DNA of 64,000 nt from Eucalyptus grandis (Eukaryota > Streptophyta > Magnoliopsida > Myrtales > Myrtaceae), in the NCBI RefSeq assembly GCF_016545825.1, contig NC_052615.1:17104520-17168519 (forward strand). The letters run 5' to 3'. Within the stretch, counting starts at the first letter, position 1, and each line of letters begins with the position of its first letter. The translations under genes were made by a program, and so were the position numbers. Positions 57,234 through 64,000 of this stretch are shown here, one piece after another. The notes beneath the pieces are model-generated. The model did no database searches and was not told the DNA's origin. It saw only the letters and a program-made list of their open reading frames with translations.

Positions 57234-57830
57234 TTAAAAATTGAAATAAAATCCTGCAGTAGATAATCGAAATAGTAAATTAGACCAGCTATTCATAGAA
57301 CTCACCCAAGGTTCAAGAGACCAGCAACTGTACTGACACTGATCCCGAAATCTGCTTTGGGTTGAATAAAGAAATCGCCTTCCCTTATAGGCTGACATAT
57401 ATTGTTTAGAAGAGAATGAGAAGCTAGCGTTTCCATTAGCATTTGGAAGTAGAAAGATGATAATTACAACTTCATCACAAACCTCCTGTATCAGCATGGC
57501 GAATCTGCTCTCGCATATCCCGACTTTTATGCAGTCACTCTCTTGCAAATGTCCATTAGCGGGAATTCCAGGAAGCTGCAAGTATACATCGAGGAAATTT
57601 TGAGCAGAACTGCAGAACGTTGCACGGTCAAGAATTTTTAGAATATCTTGATAAGCCACCTAGTATAGAAGGGCATTGTAACTCATCGTAACCACCAAAT
57701 AAATATTCAAGATAGGAGAACAGAGCTATTGTAGTGCTATTACTTGTTTGTTGCTCTTCAAAATGGACACCGCCAACCTGATCCAGTGAAGAGAAAAAAA
57801 AAGGTATTCCTGGTATAGAGGCGTCCAATG
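57234..57830 (-). pseudogene. Unidentified gene fragment with clean exon borders
   Basis: 57483-57659 is a 177-nt open exon (acceptor ATACTAG, donor GAG/GTTTGT) reading VAYQDILKILDRATFCSSAQ, LPGIPANGHLQESDCIKVGI, ESRFAMLIQE. A second stretch (about 57310-57355) reads ADFGISVSTVAGLLNLG. A third (57640-57828) has HFEEQQTSNSTTIALFSYLE. Codon use looks genuine, but I do not recognise the family and no complete frame can be joined. Confidence 0.4.
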
Positions 57831-57989
57831 GTTAGTCGTGAGTAGTTACACTAGGCGAAAAGGAGTTCATTTCAATGATTTGTTCTCTCCGGTTGATGTA
57901 AAACGGCTTTCAACATGTGCTCCTGAGATCGTTAATTTACAGGAATCGAAATAAGAGCGGCTTGACATGAAAACTGCTTAATTATATGC

Positions 57990-58520
57990 AAGCTAGAGGA
58001 GCAAATTCACATGCGTCAGCCCAGACAATTTCATCCAAGGAATATAACTAGGCCTGCTGAAAAAGGCGAGGTTCGAAATCCCAAGCTTCACTGCACTCAT
58101 TGCAACAAGGATGATCACATTCAGGATCGTTGTTGGAAATTACATCCTCATCTGAGGCAAAATAAAGACAAAGGCTTTTGCAACTAATAAGTGGTGCTCC
58201 TAATTTCAGTCCTGATCTTCAAGCTTCTCTTGGCCAAATTGCCTTGCAACTCCGACAACTCATGACGAGTAGCGATGTGACCCCATCGAGTTCTAACTCA
58301 GGGAACATTGCCCATCATTCCGATTATGCTTTTGCCCTATCTACATCTTCAAAAAAATTATTTTACCGTTGATTATGGAGTGGCAGATCATGCACAGCAC
58401 GTCTTAACGGATGAAAAATCTCTGTGATGCATCTAATTACCCGTCTATTGCTGTTGCTAATGGAGAGCAGGTTCCTGTTCAAGGAACTGGAAACCGGTGG
58501 AATTTCTTTCCATCAACTCA
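57990..58520 (+). mobile_element. Ty1/copia gag-protease remnant
   Basis: A zinc knuckle CTHCNKDDHIQDRC (CX2CX4HX4C, 58092-58133) follows a basic stretch. Beyond a stop come Q/S-rich gag text and a decayed protease start (VDYGVADHAQHVL, then YPSIAVANGEQVPVQGTGN, where VDSGATDH and IANG are usual). Several stops and frameshifts; no integrase or polymerase. Confidence 0.75.
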
Positions 58521-58654
58521 AATGCTTTATTTGTTCCAGTTTTATCATCTCTAATTTGCTATTTTTCGGTAAAATCACTAGAGATCTGAATTGCAATATC
58601 GTCTTTTCCCATGATAAGGTCATCTTTCAGGACAGTTTAATAGGAAAGAAGATT

Positions 58655-60879
58655 TTTTTTTTTTTTTTTTTTTTTTGGGGTCAAGAACGTAGAAGAAGAT
58701 TGGTGAGGGCCAATTCCAATAAGGGTTGTCCATGCTCGAATTACCTAGTGCAATTTGGTTTATTTAGTAATGAGATTTACTTGGAAAATGATAAGTAGAA
58801 TTTTTAAAAGTACAGGAGGAAAGTGGTAATGAGATGGAAAAATGAGGATTTTTTTAATTGGTAGTTTCCCTTTCTTTTTTCGGATGTGTTATAAAATCTG
58901 TCTCAGTTTGAGATCACCAAAAGCTTTCGATGCTACATAAGAGTATATTCAAATGTGAAATTTTAAACTTAACATTTAAAGTACTTATTGTTTTTTCTTT
59001 TTTTCTATTAAGGGAAAACCAACAAATTTTGTGGTTGGCCCGTCGGTGATGTATGAAAACCGTATGGACAAGGGTCCATGAAGAAGGATGATAGGGCATT
59101 GTATAACTTATGGAGAAGAATCCTTGTTTGGATTAAAACCAAGTTATCGCAATTCATAAGGACACAGGAAGATTGGGTAGTTTTGTGAGTTCTTTACGTA
59201 ACCTATGGAAGGATGTATCTTCTCTTTATTTTTAGGCGACAAAGCAACGATTGATTGAAGACGACTGCCCTCGTGGCCTCAACTTTTTCCTCTAGGCACA
59301 AATTTTCGGCACTCATTTCGTTCTAGTTTTATATTAGTAGCTTTTGCCTTAGGCGTGGGAGGTCTATTTTAAATGGTCAAAATGAGAATAGAGAAGATGG
59401 AAAAGCATTGTCGATCGAATGAATATAGATAATATATAGCTTAGTGGATTGCGGCCGACAATGGGAGGTCTATTTCTGATGGTCTAAAATGAGAATAGGG
59501 AAGATAGAAAAGCATTGTCGATCAAATGAATATAGATATAAATAGCTTAGGGAATGCGGCTGACGGCTTGGAGTAGTCTCTTGAAATCGGTGAAGACAAG
59601 GGAAATGCAAATATAATGGCAAAGAAAAGTTACACCAAGTCATTCATGTAAAGAGTGTATCCGTTCTCGCATCTTCATTTACTTGGGACCGAGGATTGGA
59701 CAACTTTTCTTACTCTTACAAATTGCAGGTGTTCATCCAAATTGCGATGGTGCTCCTAATGTTCCATTGGAGTACTATGTAGTTGTTCCACTTTGTTTTA
59801 TATTTCTAGTGTAACTATCCTTAGTGTCGGTAACTGAAGATGCAAACCAAGTAAATTGGATTGGTTTAATTGAAATTGAAGTTGTTTCGTAAGGTGGCTG
59901 AATTTTGGTGCAATTTGAAAGCCTGAGCAGTGGTGTTCTACTAGTGAGCATCTGAAATTTATAACCCATTTTCTGTGTTTGGTGGAGAGTTTACCCTCAT
60001 TCTTTCTTTCTGTTTTTCCTCTAATTACCCGATTAATCTCATAAATTGGGCGAGCCGTGAGCATAGACTTGAATTGGAGATCTTGAATGATATCGTTTGC
60101 ACATGATAGCAGGGCAATTAAATAGGCACTGTATATTCACACGACCAAATTTATTCCTTAATCAAAAAGTAACTCCATATTATGACTTTCTTTGATTTTA
60201 TTAGCGAAGACATATGCAGCAAAACTAAGTGATTTCTCGCAATGGAATATAATTAGGTATGTGTATAATAGATAATTAAGATTTCTCGTGATAATTTGGG
60301 GTCGAAGGGTCAAGAGGGAGCAGTTAAGTGCCCCTAATTAAGGGCAACTGGTAAGGATGCGGCATCATATGATTGTCAATTTATCATATTATTGTAACAG
60401 ATACGTTATCTAGACAGTAGAGGAGATTAATCAAATACAATGCAGATTAAATTGGAATAAATTGAATGATTACGAATCTCTGAAGGTAACAAAATAATTT
60501 AGGTCAACTGATATAATTTAGATAAGACATATGACGCACCGATGCCAAGATAGACCTTCCGTTCGCAAACATTTTCCAATTTCCACAAACAAGAAAATCA
60601 AATCTCAGTCGTTGGGTTGTTCCTAAGATGTCATTGTCTTATATCTTTATGATTAAGCCAATGACATAAGATCGGAAGTGGCATGTCAAAATTAACTAAA
60701 TTAGCTGACAAATAGAATGGGACTCCTCACACGTGTGGGGAAAATGGCCTCCTAATTAATATTTTCCCCTTCTCAATTAGTTGTTTAATTTTGCAGTCCG
60801 AAGCTCATCGGATTCAAGTTTGCGTGTATGTGATGTCGAAATAAGGGCAAAAGTGACTAGCATGTTCCAAATTAAAAGT
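58655..60879. other. Intergenic, no gene recognised
   Basis: Starts with a T tract (about 58655-58676) followed by GGGGTC, possibly a retroposon tail. The rest is unremarkable except for the tandem duplication at 59356-59565. Confidence 0.4.
59356..59565. repeat. Tandem duplication, about 105 bp, two copies
   Basis: The block TGGGAGGTCTATTT, then AAAATGAGAATAG, AAAGCATTGTCGATC, GAATATAGAT and TTAG..GATTGCGG occurs twice in direct succession with a few differences. Confidence 0.85.
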
Positions 60880-61165
60880 AAAAGTGCGTTTATTTCATTG
60901 AAAATTTCATGATAAGAGAAGATATTTTTATGAAAATCATTTTCAAGGAAAACTACTAATATTCATTTGTTTGGTGATTTAGGGAAAGGAATTTCTTTAT
61001 TGTCAGAATGGAAAGGTGTTCTCTCTCAATCCAAACTTGTTGGTTTTCGGTATATTAAAAACAGTTTCTACGGATCAATTAGTTTCCATCATTCAAATCA
61101 TCAAAAAATCGGAAAATATTTTCCCAAAATCAATTTCCCTTCAAATAAATAGAACCTAATTGAAA
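60880..61165. mobile_element. Short F5-family foldback element
   Basis: Left GTGCGTTTATTTCATTGAAAA and right CTTCAAATAAATAGAACC ends are inverted, with AAAATCATTTTCAAGGAAAA and GGAAAATATTTTCCC inside. Confidence 0.55.
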
Positions 61166-61394
61166 AGTAACCAAATTCCAAGATCAAAAGATGGAAAAAT
61201 CTTGATCAATTGGCTTCACTAGCACCCAAAATTGATTTAGACAAAATGCAGCAAGGATGCTTTTCGATCGGCCATCGCACCAAGAGAACTCGAATGTGAG
61301 ACCAAAATATAACAAACTTAATAATCAAGCTCGGTCACTCTCAAATTTGAGTATTGATTTCTCAATCCAAGCTAGATAGTACAATTTTAATTTA

Positions 61395-61640
61395 TTTTTT
61401 TGAATAAATATACTAAAAATCTTAAAACTTATTATAAAAGTGCAATTAAATCCTAAAACTTAAAAAATACAATTAAATCCTAAAAATTGTTAAGTTGATG
61501 TAGTCAAGCCCTAAAACTTATTAGCATTTTCCGTTTTTAAATTGGACGAAATTAATGAAATGACTTGATTGCACTAATTTTATAAGTTTTATAATTTGAT
61601 TGCATTTTTAATTTTTTTTTAGAATTTTTAGTATACTTAA
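61395..61640. repeat. Deletion derivative of family F3
   Basis: AAATCTTAAAACTTATTATAA, AAGTGCAATTAAATCCTAAA and then TGACTTGATTGCACTAATTTT follow the arm order of the element at 51975-53412. The two arms are joined almost directly, without a core. Confidence 0.6.
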
Positions 61641-62130
61641 CCCCTTTCTTTCTTTCTTTCTTTTTTGGCACTAACCTTGTGCGTTTGACCCTTTTCTCCT
61701 TTTTTTTCTCTTTCTTTTTCTCCGGCACTCGATCGTCCAATTAAGTTTTAGAAAGGAATTCTGTGGCGGTCAAAAGAAACTCGAAAGGGAATTCAAGATA
61801 AGCCAGGCTCTTTGCTTATACGTCCCAAAACGACAAGCACTTCATGGGGCCCCATGTTGGGCCCCACGAGGTCCCAGAAAGATTATTATCCGTCGAATGT
61901 GCCCATCACGCCCCCCACCACAACTTGCATTATTGAACATTTATAAATTAAAAATTTTAAAAAAATTAAACATGATTAAATTATTTAAACTATAATTAAA
62001 AACCCGATTGTGCGTACTAAACCGTCAATTATCCAATCCCCCCGTGATTATTTTATTGTCGCCATAATTAGCTCTCTACTTCACCTCATCAGAAAAGAAC
62101 CCTACTACATATTTTACCCCGTCACCTCGC

Positions 62131-62309
62131 GACACGTGTCGCGACAGGGACGGGTGGGGCGCCGCCTGATGTGGAGTTGGGCTACGTGTCGGGCGGGTAG
62201 TGGAGGGGCCCAACGGACGTGCCCCACGTGGAGGCGGGCCCGCGGTGGGGCCCCGAGGAGATTTTTCTATTTTCCTTATTTTTGGCGGTACGTTGAAGTG
62301 TGACGTGTC
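62131..62309. promoter_or_regulatory. GC-rich island with clustered G-box/ACGT motifs
   Basis: In about 180 bp: GACACGTGTC (62131), TACGTGTC (62183), GACGTGCC (62217), CCCCACGTGG (62222) and TGACGTGTC (62301). These are ABRE/G-box cores (bZIP, bHLH). GGGCCCAAC-type motifs also occur. The setting suggests an upstream region, but no gene start is visible within the window. Confidence 0.4.
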
Positions 62310-62874
62310 GAGGCTGTAGGAAAAATTATGAGAATGGGGTTTTTTTTTTTTTTGAGCAAATATGAGAATGGGGGTTGGTTGTGACAATTTTTGTCTTGAA
62401 TTAATTAATAAATTCTGAGGATAACACCTCTCGCCATGCGTGTTTAACCTTGAGGAATTTAATTTACCAGAGGCTTAGTTGCGATGACGTGTCAAATGGA
62501 CTGAACGAAGATTTTTAATTTAATGACCCATCGCTTTACCATAGATGAGAATACGATCAATTAATTACTCGAGATCGTAATTTTCCAATCAAAGAATCAG
62601 AGATTTATGTCGTTCCTTCTTTTAGGAATTTTAGCAAGAAGTAATTCATTGCGATAATTTGTGGTGCTAATTAAGCCAAGATTGTCAAAATATTTACTCA
62701 TTGTAAAATTATTAGCTATAAGGAAATGGTCTTAATCACAGTATGCATTGTGGTGCACGACATGGTATCGAGTGATTAGGTAACAAGGTGGTGTAAACTT
62801 GAAGTGCGTGGAAAAAATCTTTCAATCTTAATTTTGTCTAAAAATCTTGATAAATTACATACCTCCAATAAGAT

Positions 62875-63215
62875 GGACATAATTGGATATTACTAAACAG
62901 TGCAAATACCACCAAAAAATCCAAAATATATTTACCGTAACAAAAATACCCTAATCTTTTTTTTTTTTTGGTGAAGTCCTAATCTTTTTTTATGTGACCA
63001 AAAACCTTAAATTTATTTACCGGATACAAATACTATCAATTATTTTTGCGTCACAAAGAAATCATATACCTCATTTATTTTAATTCCATCATGATATGTA
63101 GTCGTCACATTGATATAATTTACGAATTTTTTATGAGATAAATTTTTTTGAGGTATTTATATTACAGTGATCATTGCTCAGTATTTTTTATTTTTTATTT
63201 TGGTGATATTAACCG
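62875..63215. repeat. F2-family element
   Basis: CCACCAAAAAATCCAAAATA on the left and TTTTATTTTGGTGATATTAA on the right are inverted ends, with AAACCTTAAATTTATTTACC inside. Confidence 0.55.
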
Positions 63216-63544
63216 GGCAAAATAACTAAATCAGCTTCAAAGTTGGGTTAGGTACATCATTTATTAAAATAGCTGTAGTTTTTTTTTATTTTTAAAGTTA
63301 GTCTGCAATGCGTTCTGTACAAAGTAAAAGTAACTTTTCCAAGAATGGCCAATTTACAATTCCCCATAAACGGTAAGTAATCCCGTCATTTCACCTCGCC
63401 GAGCCACGACAAAAACACCCTACTCACGTCATCCCTCAGTCAAATTTCTTTGTCAACCTTAACTCCACTTGTACCATTTTCTCATTTTGATTTTATTTAA
63501 TCCATCAAATATAACCTACGAGGTGACATTAGAGACCGCGACTG

Positions 63545-63700
63545 GTACTGTTAAAAATCTCAAACCAATATCTTAATAACATATTCGCTCCAAACTAATT
63601 GAAAAACCTCAAACTAGTATTTTTATCCTATATTTATTCAAAACTAATTTTGATATCACAAAAAATCAGAAAGCCACTATCTCTCTTGACACGATGCATT
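63545..63700. repeat. F2-family partial copy
   Basis: AAAAATCTCAAACCAATATC, ATATTCGCTCCAAACTAATT and AAACCTCAAACTAGTATTTT are F2 phrases; one arm only. Confidence 0.5.
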
Positions 63701-64000
63701 TTCTTATCATCGATTTTTCTATCTAATAAGAAAACACTTTGAATATGCGTTACTTATCTAAACTTCCTATATGTCAAAATGTCTGATAAGTCATTGTGCA
63801 CTTCGTATCATCGTCGCAATCACCTATCTTGAATGTCGACATGTGTACATTTTAGTGAGATGAAAAATTGATTTGGAGGTATTAGCTTGAGATTTTGTGC
63901 GTGACGAAAGTTAATTGATCACTCCTCAGGGAGTTCCGTACCCGTCCCGGCGCCTTCAATATTCTCTATGATCAATTATTGGGTGGGGAGAGGGGAGGGG

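Noticed and set aside
62010..62387. Overlapping frames in the GC island
   Set aside because: Pro/Arg/Gly-rich text from GC-biased sequence, opposite strands both open; no domain or splice signal.

Overview
The window is nuclear DNA of a flowering plant. Its genes are split by GT-AG introns into exons of tens to hundreds of bases, the gene families are plant-specific, and most of the sequence is AT-rich repeat and transposon debris. The repeats and gene sequences look to me like a woody eudicot, most likely Myrtaceae (Eucalyptus group); that placement is inference. There is no prokaryotic feature, rRNA, tRNA gene or CRISPR array.

Region by region. 1-16300: two tandem minus-strand MATE/DTX-type transporter genes of the DTX33/34/35 subgroup. 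The first is cut by the window start; the second is complete or nearly so. 17000-23120: tandem copies of an unclassified repeat, interrupted by a 3.14 kb solo LTR with a perfect 5-bp target duplication. 23124-29272: a composite CACTA-like region holding a gypsy gag remnant, a stray piece of a GPI-protein gene, a SINE and a hAT MITE. 29753-33520: a seven-exon gene for an At1g61900-like GPI-anchored protein with one frameshift. 35965-36321: a small intact gene for a putatively N-myristoylated protein. 38900-46300: mostly non-autonomous inverted-repeat elements with a few gene scraps. 46725-51357: a seven-exon pyruvate decarboxylase homologue that has lost its thiamine-diphosphate residues and carries an Arg/Ser-rich tail. 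52000-64000: more elements, two of which carry captured fragments (ELO-like and AP-2 sigma-like), plus a SEC12-like scrap, a copia remnant and a G-box-rich GC island.

The genes do not form a pathway. The two MATE genes are a tandem duplicate pair. The remaining genes are independent neighbours separated by transposons. The most unusual objects are the decarboxylase-RS chimera, the elements with captured exons, and the small tandem duplications placed exactly over splice sites in both MATE genes. Exon limits were read by eye from reading frame, splice dinucleotides and family similarity; no alignment or search was run.
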